Part shown: positions 1 through 11,662 of the stretch, piece after piece
How the letters are laid out: every line of letters starts with the position of its first letter
Position numbering within the stretch: position 1 is the first letter of the stretch
NCBI GenBank assembly: GCA_900095095.1
Contig: FMBT01000289.1
Span: 868,001-932,000, forward strand
Source of the DNA: Fragilariopsis cylindrus CCMP1102
Lineage: Eukaryota; Bacillariophyta; Bacillariophyceae; Bacillariales; Bacillariaceae
Length of the DNA: 64,000 bases
Direction of reading: 5' to 3'
The notes under the pieces: model-generated
Databases searched by the model: none
Told to the model about the DNA's origin: nothing
What the model saw: only the letters and a program-made list of their open reading frames with translations
Program-made: the position numbers and the translations under genes

Positions 1-410
1 TGGATTGGTTCGATTAGTTCCTTTAGACCTATGGAAGTGATTGCATTATGGGCTAGATTTAAATACAGTAAAGTTTCATGTTGAACATTTAAAATAGATG
101 CAATGCATCGAGTTGATTTCGATGTTAAGGAATTATGTGGCAACTCCAAAGCGGACAAATGTATAGATCGATGATATTCAATAAGTAATCGTTCTAATTC
201 TGGTAGATCTTCATCATGGATGCATTCTTCACAAATTAATTCTTGGATTTCGTTCGTATTATGTCCATTCCTATTGCTGCTTCGTAAGAAATCAAAAATA
301 TCAGTTGCATTTGATGAGCCCTTGAAGGAACGACGACGACGACGCTTGCTATTGCTATGGCTGTGGCTGGCTTGAGCGCTGCTTCTTGATAACGAGAGAA
401 AGTTGGACAT
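1..410 (-). CDS. Leucine-rich-repeat protein, N-terminal part (runs off window)
   Basis: An open frame of 136 codons starts at an ATG at 410-408 and stays open to the window edge, so the C-terminus is missing. An in-frame stop lies upstream at 449-447, so the start is the first available. The N-terminus is Ser/His-rich followed by a run of five arginines. From about residue 60 the sequence reads like leucine-rich repeats: IHLSALELPHNSLTS, then TLLYLNLAHNAITSIGLKEL, with the L-x-L-x-x-N-x-(I/L) spacing of ribonuclease-inhibitor-type repeats. Such proteins are usually protein-interaction scaffolds. The ligand and location cannot be told from this fragment. The Arg run could be a nuclear signal, but that is only inference. 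Confidence 0.7.
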   Translation of the reverse strand, partial: MSNFLSLSRSSAQASHSHSNSKRRRRRSFKGSSNATDIFDFLRSSNRNGHNTNEIQELICEECIHDEDLPELERLLIEYHRSIHLSALELPHNSLTSKSTRCIASILNVQHETLLYLNLAHNAITSIGLKELIEPI

Positions 411-798
411 ACATATGCTAGTTGCTCCAAGAACCGAAGGATTAAATTATTGTGGTAATAACATTGTATTTTATATACTTTTAAATTTGTTGTAATTGTA
501 ATGAGGGCAACATTCAAATGTTAATTGTAGTTAGATTTTTTAATTTTTATCAAGTTAGTAAGATTCAATTCGAAGAAAAAAACGTCTGTGCGTCCGTCAC
601 AAGGATGGCGCGAGAACCCTTTATTCGATTATGATCTACGAAGTTCATCGAGATAGCGAAAATGAAGAAAGCATGATCATTAAAGGATTGATTTCGAAAG
701 GAATGAGAAACATAACAAAGCTCCAAGACCAAACGAACATACTGACTGTATTACAACAATAATAATAATAATATTATACACAAAAATAAACTATCACG
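411..798. other. Intergenic, divergent promoters
   Basis: AT-rich spacer between the minus-strand LRR gene and the plus-strand p23 gene. It holds an ATA/ATT-rich stretch near 762-790 just before the p23 start. No coding or RNA gene is recognised. Confidence 0.5.
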
Positions 799-2429
799 AT
801 GTCAACTAATGCAGCACCAATCAAATACGCACAGCGAAAAGATTCCATCTATCTAACAATTGCCCTGGCAGGTCCGTACAAAGTACTCAATAGTAGGAAT
901 AATTTATTTGTCGCGGATGATATAATATGATACAATGATGTCTTTCGATTGTTGGTGGATGAATGAATAAAGGAACCGTTGGCGTGTCGTGATGTGTTCT
1001 GATGTGTCCTTGTGTGGTGTGGTTCTTGAATCATATCAGTAAAATTTTCGAATATCGTATCTACAATAACATTATGTCCGTCGTCCCCATTTCTTTGGCT
1101 ATGAATTTAAATAAAAACTATGTCTCACGACGAATTCATTTTTATTTTTATTTCTCTCTCTCGCTTTGCACTTTTCTTTTCTTCCAAAAAACAACAACAA
1201 CAAACATTGTGGATAAAATTAAAATTAAATGCCTCATTAATCGCTACAATTATTTAAAATTAAAAAACACACACACACAAACACACGCTCACAGACGTTA
1301 AGGATGAAACTATTGTATTGACTGATACAGAATTAAAATTTGAAGGAACATCTGGAGGAAAAAAGTATGAAGTTAATATTGAATTCTTTAAAAAGGTTGA
1401 TTCTGAAGGATCAACCTACAATGTATTACCACGATCGGTTCAAATGCATATTCTGAAAGATGAGAAAGAGGAAGAAGAATTTTGGACTCGGTTACTGAAA
1501 GACAAAGCATTAGAAAAGAATCAAATTAAGATTGATTGGGACCGGTACGTGGATGAAGATGAAGAAGAGGAAGGATTCGATATGAGTAATATGGATGGTG
1601 GTTCCGGTATGGGTGGACCTCCGGGTGGTGGTATGGGAGGTATGCCAGGTATGGGCGGTATGGGTGGCATGCCAGGTATGGGTGGACCTCCTGGAGGAGG
1701 AGGTATGGGTGGCATGGATATGGAAGGTAAGGATCTATTTTTAAAACGGGAAATTTTACAAAAAACATTGAATTAGATCGAAGTGTACCTAGCGACTCCA
1801 CTCTGCGCATTTTGCCACGTCGTATTTACTTTTGTGTGTGGATCAAATCCAATTGTTCTAAACTTTTCGATTTTATTATTATCATTTTTATATGTTTGAT
1901 TGTCACCTTTTTTTTACTTAGCCTTAATGAAACAGATGGGTGGCATGGGCGGCGGCGGCGGAGCTGGAGGTATGCCAGGTATGGGTGGACCTCCGGGAGG
2001 AGGTATGGGTGGCATGGATATGGAAGGTAGGTGATCTGTATATTTTTTGAACTCCATCAAACCGGAAAATTTAGGAAAAAAGTTGGAATCAAATCGAATG
2101 GAATCAATCCACCTTTGCTTGGGTTATATCTATCTTATATATCGTATTTACTATGAATACTTGCACATTATTTTCAATTGATTTCTAACCTTCGATTTTT
2201 TTCATTCATTTATTATTCTGCTTTTGAATCTTTACCTTTAGCCATGATGAAACAAATGGGTGGCGGCGGCGGCGGCGGCGGTATGCCAGGTATGGGCGGT
2301 GCTCCTGGAGGCATGGATATGGAAGCCATGATGAAACAGATGGGTGGTGCTGGAGGTGATGACGGGGATGATGATGATGATGGCGATGATGATCTTGATG
2401 ATCTACCCGAGTTGGAAGAGGCAAACTAA
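799..2429 (+). CDS. p23: Co-chaperone p23 (CS domain), four exons
   Basis: HSP90 co-chaperone of the p23/Sba1 family, 265 residues, cytosolic. Exons are 799-871, 1295-1726, 1922-2026 and 2242-2429, with GT-AG introns all in phase 1. Exon 1 carries the typical start of the CS domain (IKYAQRKDSIYLTIAL), with Tyr where most p23 proteins have Trp. Exon 2 continues it (YEVNIEFFKKVD, FWTRLLKD, IKIDWDRYVDEDEEEE). The tail is made of Gly-Gly-Met-rich repeats followed by an acidic end (LDDLPELEEAN). Plant p23 proteins also carry GGM repeats. Exons 2 (end), 3 and 4 repeat the unit MDME-A-(L/M)MKQMGG, and the introns between them sit at the same codon position. The 423-bp first intron ends in a CA-repeat rather than a plain pyrimidine tract. 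Confidence 0.93.
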
Positions 2430-3151
2430 ATAATATAAAATAAATAAACAAACAAAAATAGATAAAGTCGTACTAGAGCATTTCTTTCAATAATGTATTG
2501 TAGAATTAATTAGTGTTTTCATCATCGATGAAGCAACGGGAATTGTTAGAAAAGCATCATAATTAAAAAGTAAAACCAACCCCATCCATTCTAAAATGAA
2601 GGATACACAAGTACATTATCTCCCGTGAGGGAGGCCCGTGTAGCGTAAAATTATGAAAGACTTTTTATTTCTTCTGGGGATTAATATCCTCGCTATGAAG
2701 TCCAATTCGGAATATAATGCAAGCTTGTGAATACTCCACAACTGACTATGTTTTTTTTCTTGCTTTATGATTAAAATGTAATAGTAATTTGAGCAGTCAC
2801 AATACTATTTGCTATTTGACCGGTTGTATTATTACATACTGCTGTCGTACCGTAATCCATTTATATTTTTAGTATGGAAATTCCAATGTCAGTCTAAGTC
2901 TATCTGGAAATGTTGAGAATGAGAATGAAAACCAATCTGTATCATCTATTAAAAAGAACACTTATTTTTGTTAATTTGACCTGGAATTTAATTACTATAC
3001 TAGCTTACAATTCTATCTGTTCATATTTTATGATGAGCAATCAATACATTATGGTATGCACTGATCGAATGAGAATATACTATACTACAATACGACCCCG
3101 CCTCTACTGTATCTACTGTATCAAGTCACGATATAGGATAACGATAATGAA
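2430..3151. other. Intergenic between convergent genes
   Basis: Spacer between the 3' ends of p23 (plus) and the MaoC hydratase (minus). AATAAA-like signals lie just after the p23 stop (about 2437-2446). Short frames here have no recognisable content. Confidence 0.5.
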
Positions 3152-4318
3152 TCACAAGTAGCAAGGAATCCATACCTGCTCAAGATTGAAGAAAATCGAA
3201 AGTATTTTTATCAGTATCGAAAAAAGGACATGGAAAAAAGTAAGTATGTCATACGAGTACTCCGGTGAGAGGACGCTTCCCTTCCCTTCATTCATTTCAA
3301 GAAACAGATATATAATAAGCGCAGTGATGTGATGATCATAACTTACCGTGTGATATCCTTCAGCGATAACAATATCGTCCTGAACACGGATAACTTGAGT
3401 TGAAAGAAGAATCTCATAACCCTTTTGTTCCGTTGATATTGCTGTTGCTGTCTTACTATTACTGTTTTTGTTATTTCTTAGTGTTTCGTTGACAGATTCT
3501 ATTTGGATACGAGCACAAACTTCACACCCAACAATCAGCGGACGGATGAAATTCAATGAACTATTTACCGGAACAGTTTGTGGGAAAGAAGCTTCAATTA
3601 ATGCTCCAACAAGACCTGAAATTAACGTAGAAGATAATACTGCTGGTCCCACAGGTCTTTTTCGGATCCAGTCTTTTGCTGTTTTATAATTAGGATCAAA
3701 GGAGGCCTGCAAATTTGTGTTTTTTTAAAAATGTGTGTGTGTGTGTGTAACAATGAATAATAATGGATGAGGATATATTAAATATATTATGACGAGAAAA
3801 ACAGCATAATGCTTTTCATATGTACAAATGGAGTCGAATCGAATCGAAATCGAATCGAAATTGTCGATTCAACTCACATGTTGTGCAAGTTCTTCTCCAC
3901 CACACGTCAGTAATGCTTGAGCGCTAGCACCCGGTCCAAAAACACGATTAATACTAGCCGTTCTACCGACTAAATCTTGCTGTCCAATTGATGTTCCCTT
4001 TTTTGACTGGAGGTATAGATCTTCCATAGGTTGGAAAGTTACTTTTGCAGAGTTCGAATATGTTCTTGAGGTATTGTTGTTGTTGTCATCATTATAGTAA
4101 TTAGATTTATTAGTTGCGTTGTGCTGAAAAATGTCATCGTTCAATTGGTGATATTTATTATTAGCATTCGATGACGATGACGACGACGACGACGATAACG
4201 ACGACGACGATGACGAAGAAAACGACACCAGAAATGATGATGACGGTGGTAAGCGAGTTGTGACTAACTTTTTTGTTATCAGTCGACTGAATTGAGAAGA
4301 AGCCCTGATCAAACTCAT
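3152..4318 (-). CDS. MaoC-like (hotdog) enoyl-CoA hydratase-type protein, probably mitochondrial
   Basis: Predicted 274-residue protein from three exons read on the minus strand: 4318-3878, 3706-3347 and a 24-bp last exon 3175-3152 (GT-AG, all phase 0). The N-terminus is rich in Arg and Ser (SLIRASSQFSRLITKKL), as in a mitochondrial presequence, followed by poly-Ser and Asn-rich linkers. The MaoC fold is seen in SINRVFGPG, LISGLVGALIEASFPQ, SSLNFIRPLIVGCEVCARI and IVIAEGYHTV. In R-specific enoyl-CoA hydratases (PhaJ type) the catalytic dyad is Asp-x4-His in GDxNPxH. Here the aligned segment reads GGEELAQH: His is kept, Asp is replaced by Glu and Asn is lost, so hydratase activity is uncertain. 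The microexon supplies VWIPCYL, the expected last strand. Confidence 0.78.
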
Positions 4319-4963
4319 CTTTGTGGAATCTTTTTATATATTGGGTATGAATATGAGTACGGAATAGAGAGTCTGTTATTTGCTTGTCACTTCAGCACTT
4401 GTCAGAATAAAATGTCCCGTAGCTCTTTCTTTGCACGAACCACGAACGAGAACCGAGAGAACAAATGCGAAAGAGTGTCAACACTGATGCTCAATGCACA
4501 TGATTGAACTCTGATCTGATGCACATGATTGAACATCCAGTAAGAATATTTAGGGTTCTCACGACAGCTCAAGCAAAAAGTGCGCGGTGAGCTATTATTT
4601 ATTAATCGGTGGTTGCAATTTCGAATGATTTAGTCCCGACTGAATAGAATAGCTCGTGACTAAATTCTACCTGCTCTACTTTTAAGTACAAAATGTAGGA
4701 CCTACTACTAGTACTTGTTAGCTGGCAATTTTCAAAGCTAGAGATCTAGTATTCAGTATTAATAGTATATTTGTAGAAGGCTCTTAGCTTCAAATGCTTC
4801 AATTTTTGCCCAGTATTTATCAGTATGAAAACAAAAATATTGGTGAAGAAAATGAAAGATGAACTTTGTTATAAATACTAAACTACTACTTAGTAGGATT
4901 GTGTAGAGCAAAGGACATAACGAGTCACCCCACCCATCCCGTCTGGTATATGTATTGCTTTGC
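4319..4963. other. Intergenic spacer
   Basis: Holds the promoter of the MaoC gene and the region after the ECD 3' end. A near-palindromic CTACTACTAGTACTT tract lies at about 4702-4716. No gene is recognised. Confidence 0.45.
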
Positions 4964-5329
4964 TCAGCCAGTTTTTTCCATTTCTTTGAGGATATTGACA
5001 ACGGGACCACTCTCTCCACCACTTGCATCTAGTGATTGTATTAAATTGTTAAGTATATGAGCATCCTCGTCAACAGAACCATTGACTACTTTGCCCTCTT
5101 CGTTGTGGGCATTATGTGTTCCGGGAATTCTTCTTGACTCTGTTCTACCTTCTAGCTCATTATCCATGGCATCCTATAAGACATTGAAGGAAAAAATTGT
5201 GAGAGGGCATTGTTTAATAAGGAAAAGAGAGAATGAGAAAAGAAGAGAAAGCCGCATTGAGAACTTTAAAAAACATTGAATACATACCATAAGATCCTTC
5301 ATTCCGAACGATTCCTTCTTATTTCCCGT

Positions 5330-5374
<45 letters not shown>

Positions 5375-7153
5375 GTCATCTTCTTCCACAAGATCGTAAT
5401 CTTCCTGATGAAAAAATGGATCAACGTGTGGAAATACAAGTTCATTTCCCTTCAGAACTGAGTGTAAAATATTTAGAAATATTCGGGGACGAATATCTAC
5501 TGTATTTTTGACGACATTATTGTTGGACGCAACCCCATCCACATCAGATGACTGTTTCAGAAAGGATTGGAAACGTGACAACAGATTATCCACATCATTT
5601 TCAGATGATATTGTACCAGCATTATCCCCCCTTTCTCCCTTATAGTCCATCCATTCATCCGTATCAATTTGGTCAGTACGCGGCACAGAAAAACTTTCGT
5701 TGTCGTCGTCGTCGTCATCGTCATTCTTTCCACAGTGCGTTGATGCCATGCCAGTCTTGATTTGATCCCGTAACGCTACTTCAGGGTTAGAAAACAAGGT
5801 CCAATTTTTCCCCTCCTCAGGAAATACGGGACATTTCAGGACGTTGGATAGATCAAACTCGGCGTTGTTAGGTCCCTTTTGAAAGTTTACGAGCATAGTA
5901 CTCTTAATATTGCCGTTGTTGTGGTTGTTATCGCTGTCGTAACTTCTGGTACAATTTTGTTCGACGCGAGCCCAATATGCTATACGCTCCTGTAAAGAAA
6001 ACAAGTGTGTTGAAGAGGAAAACATACCATGGTAGTTGTTTGTTGTACCCAATAATAATTCCAATCCTGTAACGGCCCGCACACCAAGCGCTACGGCATG
6101 TTTCAAATGTTTCGTCGACTCCATTTTGCATTGTCGCTGATATCGTTTCAGCTCAACTCCCACAGTTATTGGTATAGAATCTGATGATGATGTCCAGTTT
6201 CCTTCTCGGATGGAAGTTACGGTCCTAGCCATTGCATAATTAGTCTTCGACAAAGTTTGTATTGTCCATATCCAATCTTCATACTTATTAGTTAAATCAG
6301 GTTGAATGGTATTGGATTCTACTGGTGTATCTTGCTGGGCATAATCACAAAAAACCTGGATAGCTATGGGTAAGAATTCAGGATGATCTTGGAAAAGTCG
6401 AGCCACCTTTCGTGGAAGTACCATGGGTGTCCGTTGACGTACTGAAGCAGCCTGTACATTCAAGTCTAACCAATACATCAATGCGTGCTGTATTCTTGGA
6501 TGTGACGATGTCGTCGTCGTCGTCGTCGTTGTAGATTCTGTTCTCCGCCGTTTCAAGTCATGTAATGCATCTTCCAGCGTTATATGAGGTTGACGCAAAA
6601 TTTGTAGATTGCCTTCCTGTATCCAACATGAATATCGATTATTTTCGGTTGGATCTTCGTCGAGCCACGTTGGTAAAAGATCGGCGAGTTGTATAAAAAT
6701 AACTTGTCCATCCTGAACATCCCATACCGATGCTACTAATTCTCCTCTATTGTTATCATCATCATTCCTAACTGATTTCGTAAGTTCCATTAGATAGTAA
6801 ATAGCCATCCATTCATCTTGGACACTAGGACCGTACCTGCAATATGCACGCAAATGGGGGACAGATTTGGATTCTGAATCATCAACATGGATTCCGAAGA
6901 CAGGTCCATCACCACCATAATGCCAGGGATAGTCCTTCGATTGAAAGAATTTACTACAATAATCTGCAAGCTCTGCAAGGTAGAGCAAGTGGTCCTGTTG
7001 TCCGTCGTGTGATCCTATTGAATACAAATCCAAAAATATGCAATTCTTCAGTAACGATGAGGACGATGAGGATGATGATGATTCGCTGTCAGAATTTGTA
7101 CGAAACGCCTTCGCACTTTCCAAAGCTACTTGTAATAGTGAACCTTCTTCCAT
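4964..7153 (-). CDS. ECD: Ecdysoneless/SGT1 family protein
   Basis: Homologue of ECD (SGT1 family), 691 residues, in two exons: 7153-5288 and 5173-4964 (GT-AG, phase 0). Family marks are RYGPSVQDEWMAIYYLMEL (region of about residues 105-125), VWDVQDGQVIFIQLADLLP followed by WLDEDP and ENRYSCWIQEGNLQIL, and the later RYQRQCKMESTKHLKHAVALG-like helical stretch. In animals ECD works in pre-mRNA splicing (PRPF8 assembly, R2TP partner) and cell-cycle control. Acidic low-complexity segments are long: a run of about 18 Asp is encoded by a CATCGT repeat at about 5330-5380. The gene is divergent from the ATP-grasp gene, and the shared spacer carries E2F-like sites. Confidence 0.88.
5330..5380. repeat. 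CATCGT microsatellite encoding poly-Asp
   Basis: Six-base tandem repeat inside the ECD coding sequence; in the minus-strand frame it encodes an uninterrupted aspartate run. It is probably length-variable. Confidence 0.85.
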
Positions 7154-7755
7154 CTAAGTTGCTCTCAATTTTATCTATATCGTGATTTTGCCCTCGTTTC
7201 TTCTATCTTTTATTTTGTCGAATGGGATGTTTATGCTACAGTTGCCAAGCTAGTTCTGTACTTTGTGTAATATTTATTTCTTTTCTCGACGACTCATTTT
7301 TTTTATAATTCTTTTTAATCACGTTTTGAGTCCATTCTTAAAAACTGCACGATTGGCAGAGAGTTGATTTTTGTGTGTGCTTGCAAGAGTTGGCAATGCC
7401 TATTTTTACCCTGGTAGCGCGAAACTGTAGCGCTAAACTGTACTGTAGCGCGAAATAGGAAAGAGAAGATTTGAAAAAGAATTTGAAGGATCTTTCGGAG
7501 GAAATTTCCCTTCTGCGAAGATGACGATTGTTTTTTTGTCTACCGGTAAATCTTCTCTCAAAACGCCATGTCAAAGACCAAACTGTACAATATAGCGAAA
7601 AGAAAAGTCTTTTGATCGTTATTGTTCCATAGTTATTATTGTTTCGTAAAAGCTGCAAGTACTTTAAAGTAACGCAAAATTTTATAATACTAGAAGTCTA
7701 TTATTTAGGTCGTATATATAATACTACCAGGAAGGTTAGAATAAGAAACAAAAAA
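7154..7755. other. Divergent promoter region, ECD / ATP-grasp
   Basis: 602-bp spacer between two divergent genes. The clear structure is a triple GCGC(G/T)AAA repeat, listed separately. The rest is AT-rich with T and A runs. Confidence 0.5.
7417..7455. promoter_or_regulatory. Three E2F/DP-like sites (GCGCGAAA, GCGCTAAA, GCGCGAAA)
   Basis: The phrase CTGTAGCGC(G/T)AAA occurs almost three times: cores at 7417-7424, about 7430-7437 and 7448-7455. The reverse complement of GCGCGAAA is TTTCGCGC, which fits the E2F/DP consensus TTTSSCGC. It lies between the ECD and ATP-grasp start codons. That E2F binds here is inference. Confidence 0.5.
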
Positions 7756-9528
7756 ATGGGAGATGTCGAAGAACGATTCACGCAGGTCTTGCAATTGATG
7801 CAGTCTCTAAAAGTAGACAGTGCCGACGAGATCAGTAAATTACGTAAGGAAAATGGGCAACTCAAACAACAGATTGAAAGTCTTTGTAAAAGGCCTGAGA
7901 CTGAAAAAACAAGATCAAGTATGACATTTTCGAACTTGGCTATGATGGACGTTGTTCGTATGGCAAAAGATTCGAATACATTGGAAGAAAGTATGGGAAT
8001 TATTGAGGAAGATTTTGATGATTTTGATATTGATAGTACTGCTGGAGATGATAGCAAAAGTGACGGATTAGGACTTACAGATAGTTTAGCAATTGACCCG
8101 ACTAAAAGTTCATATGCCACTGGATATAAATACGATCTTCTCAAAGGTAGTGAAGTTTTGATTACCATGCATGACGTTGGAGAAGCGAATAGAGATATTG
8201 ACAGTGGTCCTGGTATGTGGGTCAATTATATTCTTACCAAGGAAAGGAACTCTACGTTGAAGATTTCCAACAAAGCGAAGCTACTCAAAGAAGGTAAGAT
8301 TTTTGTACTATTATATATTACCATATATTTTATGTACTCTACTCTGAATTACGTGTATTTATGATACTGTAGTATGGGGTTTGATTTTGCTCCTAGCGAT
8401 GAATATGTCGTGATAACTGACACATCTAATGATTGTTTTTGTGATAAATTTGTACCACCACAAACAGGTAAGTACTACCATCTCAAGAGCTTAAAAGAGG
8501 GTCTTCCTATCGAGGAGCTAGTGGCTTATTGCAAGTCTAGAGGAATCCGCGCGATAGTCCCAAGCAGCGTTAGCGACGAAATCTACTGCGCCAGAAACAT
8601 GAAGAAGTTACAATCGAACGACATCTGGCCGCTTTGTTGTGAGGATCCACAAAGCTACATCACCCTTGACCATAAATGGTTGTCCTACTTATTTTGTAAG
8701 GAAAATGGAATTGCTCAGTCGGAGAGTCTACCTCTTCGTGTTGACACAGCCGATGCTTGCCGTGCCCTTGCTGAAAAGACCATTCGTGATGGCAAGCCTG
8801 TCTTCTTAAAGGAATGCTTTGATACGTGCGCAGGAGATGGAGTCATCAAAGTTGATAAGATGGAAGATTATTTTAGTGCCGTTGTACGAATTAGTAAGGG
8901 TAAAGGGCCGCAGCGTGCTGATACGGGAGGATTGGACCAACACATCATTATTCAAGCAGGTCATCCTGGAAGGATCGCCTGTTGTCACAGCATCTTCTAT
9001 AAAGGAGAGATGGTTTCAACTTACGTAACGAAGGAGAATGGGGAGCTCATGGACAAACTTGGAGACTTGAAAGCTGAGATGACTTTTGGTACTTGGAGTC
9101 CCAACAAAGTTGACATGACATGTTCCTTCAAGCTTGACCTTGACGATCCATCCGATAGAAATGTTCGAGACCAAGCAGTATCAATCATGGAAAAAGTGGG
9201 CAAAGATTTAAACTACTCGGGCATGCTTGAGACTGAATTTATCATTGCGAACGAACCAGATGCCATCCTGCATGTACTAGAGTTCAACCCACGTTTCAGT
9301 GGTGCCTGTCATGCGTATGTTGGTGCAGGGATGGTCCAAGACTACATGCATATTCTTGGATTGATAGCATCTACAAAAGATGACACAGATGCTGTAATGG
9401 AAGTAGCAGGTACTACTCGTGTACGATCTGACACCCACGTGCCTAAGTCGAATTTTAAGGACTACAATGCTGGGAAGTTCTACATGAAACAACCGTTGAC
9501 GATTGTCAAGTTGCGTTATTTACATTAG
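7756..9528 (+). CDS. ATP-grasp domain protein (probable ligase), two exons
   Basis: Exon 1 (7756-8293) encodes a short coiled-coil start and an acidic linker, then YDLLKGSEVLITMHDVGEAN. Exon 2 (about 8373-9528) encodes the ATP-grasp fold: a preATP-grasp part (YVVITDTSNDCF, GIRAIVPSSVSDEIYCARN), then KPVFLKECFDTCAGDGVIKV and the metal-binding strand ILHVLEFNPRFSGACH, where Glu, Asn and Arg of E-x-NPR are the usual Mg-ATP ligands. Substrate unknown; the layout recalls stand-alone ATP-grasp ligases related to carbamoyl-phosphate synthase. The donor GTAAGA at 8294 and acceptor TAG at 8370-8372 do not keep the frame: exon 1 ends one base into a codon, while exon 2 needs two bases. The junction is therefore uncertain. 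The ATG at 7756 follows in-frame codons lacking similarity and is the sensible start. Confidence 0.75.
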
Positions 9529-9974
9529 TCCTGATTACTGAAATTAGATTACAAATTTATGAAACTATCAGGCTGACTCAATATCGCATGATCCGAGGCC
9601 TGATTTCACAAATCAAGAATACCAGAGTGAATGAACCCGTAGGAAAAATCTAGAGCAAACAAAAGTAAATCAATAAATGCATGTTACATCTTCTTTTACC
9701 TGTAGCATCATTCTCAAATACGCTATTCCGAATACGATCGAGTCTGAAAAGCTTTATCAACATTTTGCTGGGTCAAATGTATAGGTAGAATCTTTGCAAA
9801 TCGAGTGTGTTGCCCATGGAATTTTCCTTTTCTCGTACTTCGTGTATTACTTATGCTTGAGATCGGAATATCGAAAATAAATTACCATAAATGAAATCAC
9901 AGCTAGGTCATAGTAAGAAAGGAAGAATTTCGTCAATCATCAGATTAGAACGCTCCCCCACCTTTACTTTCTCA
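9529..9974. other. Intergenic between convergent genes
   Basis: 446-bp spacer between the ATP-grasp and Nudix gene ends. Nothing coding is recognised. Confidence 0.45.
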
Positions 9975-11599
9975 TTAAAGTTCATTTTTCCAGTAAGTTT
10001 GACCGTATCGCAAGCCGACCTCCATTGAGTCGAGTTCGTTGGCAATATATACCGTCTTTGCTAGTGTCAATATAGGCATACCGCTGGGTTGTAGAATACC
10101 GTCATCATCTACTACTACCCTTGGGACAAGAACAAGAAGATTATCACGATGGGAAGATGTACTATATTCCTCTTCCGTCTGTTTAGGTACTCCGCCTGCC
10201 AAGTCATTACACATATGTCCAATAGTTTGGATTGTGAGTGATTTAGGGTCAGGACGTTCGGCTGGTGGAATCAAATAGCAAGGTGTGCCCTCATGAATAA
10301 GGGATAATTGAGTTGAAGGTGGAAAATTATCTTTGTCTTTTTCTTCTTCTGCTGCTGTTATCTCAACCAAGCGGTGCGCCTGAACTCCTGTTGCACTGCT
10401 AGATTGCATGACCTCCCAGACAGTCAATAGATTGCCTTCGTACCAAACATAAGATTCAAGCCCATCTGAAAGAATAAATTCAAACGATCGTTGACGTTGA
10501 TATTCTGATAGATCTGCTACCGAGCTTGTAATTTTTTCACAGGGACCATATCCACAAAAAGCGGAACCTTGAGTCTGTAGTATACCCCCATCACTTGTGT
10601 TGTCTAATGATGTCTTTCTCACAAAAAGACCCAAGCCGGCATTTTCTCCGATTGTAGATGGTCTCAACTCAAACACCAACCCTGACGGCAGTTCAATAGT
10701 ACATTCGGCCCGATCATCATCACTATCCGTATCACTTGTGACTGGCAATGACGGACCATGATAAGTCGGGATAAAGGTGGCTTCGTTCCACGATTTTTGT
10801 AGTAATAATTGAATATCATTGACATCGACATTGAATCGTTCAGCAAGTTGCTGCGATTGGGGAATAATATCTTCTGTAGATGAAAGTTCTACCGTAATTA
10901 TTCCGTTCGTGCCTTCCTCTACACCAAAATCGACTTGGAAGGAAACAATCGAATTCCTTGTTGCAGCGACAGTAGAATCAATATTGTCCCCAACAAACGA
11001 CGACGACGACGACGACGACTGTTCTGTATCATATCTTCCATGATCACCTGTCTTCTTTTGCGAAGTTTCTAGAAATTCTAGCCAAGATTTCCAAACTAAT
11101 AGACCATCGGGAACATAGTCCCATTCTTTCCAGGCAATATAATCATCATCATTGCCATCTATTACTGATGGGATAGTCCCTTCCAATTCCGATTGTATAG
11201 GAGGATATTCTCCCGGCCACGTCCCTGCTAATGCGGCACGTTGCATCGATAGATCAGCACTTGCCATAATAACATTATAATTAACAAAATTTCCCCATGC
11301 AACTTCTTCATGTTGCCAAACAATATGTTCGTTACTTGTATCCATTACATATTGAAATAAGTCTACTAGACAACGATTGTATCCAGTACAGACAAGACAT
11401 GTAAAGATAGGTTGTCCATTACTCCAACTTGACAACGATGTCGATAACGCCTTAGATAGACCTAATTCTTCAGCGATTTCACGTTGTGCTGTTAATTCCG
11501 ATGATTCACCAGCTAAACTAACACCACCAACAAACATATCATATAAGGAAGGGAATATTTCTTTGGTTTCTGTACGACGATGGACGTAAATGTCTGGAA

Positions 11600-11662
<63 letters not shown>

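Noticed and set aside
2910-3161. 83-codon plus-strand frame
   Set aside because: Overlaps the last exon of the MaoC gene on the other strand, with no domain and AT-driven composition.
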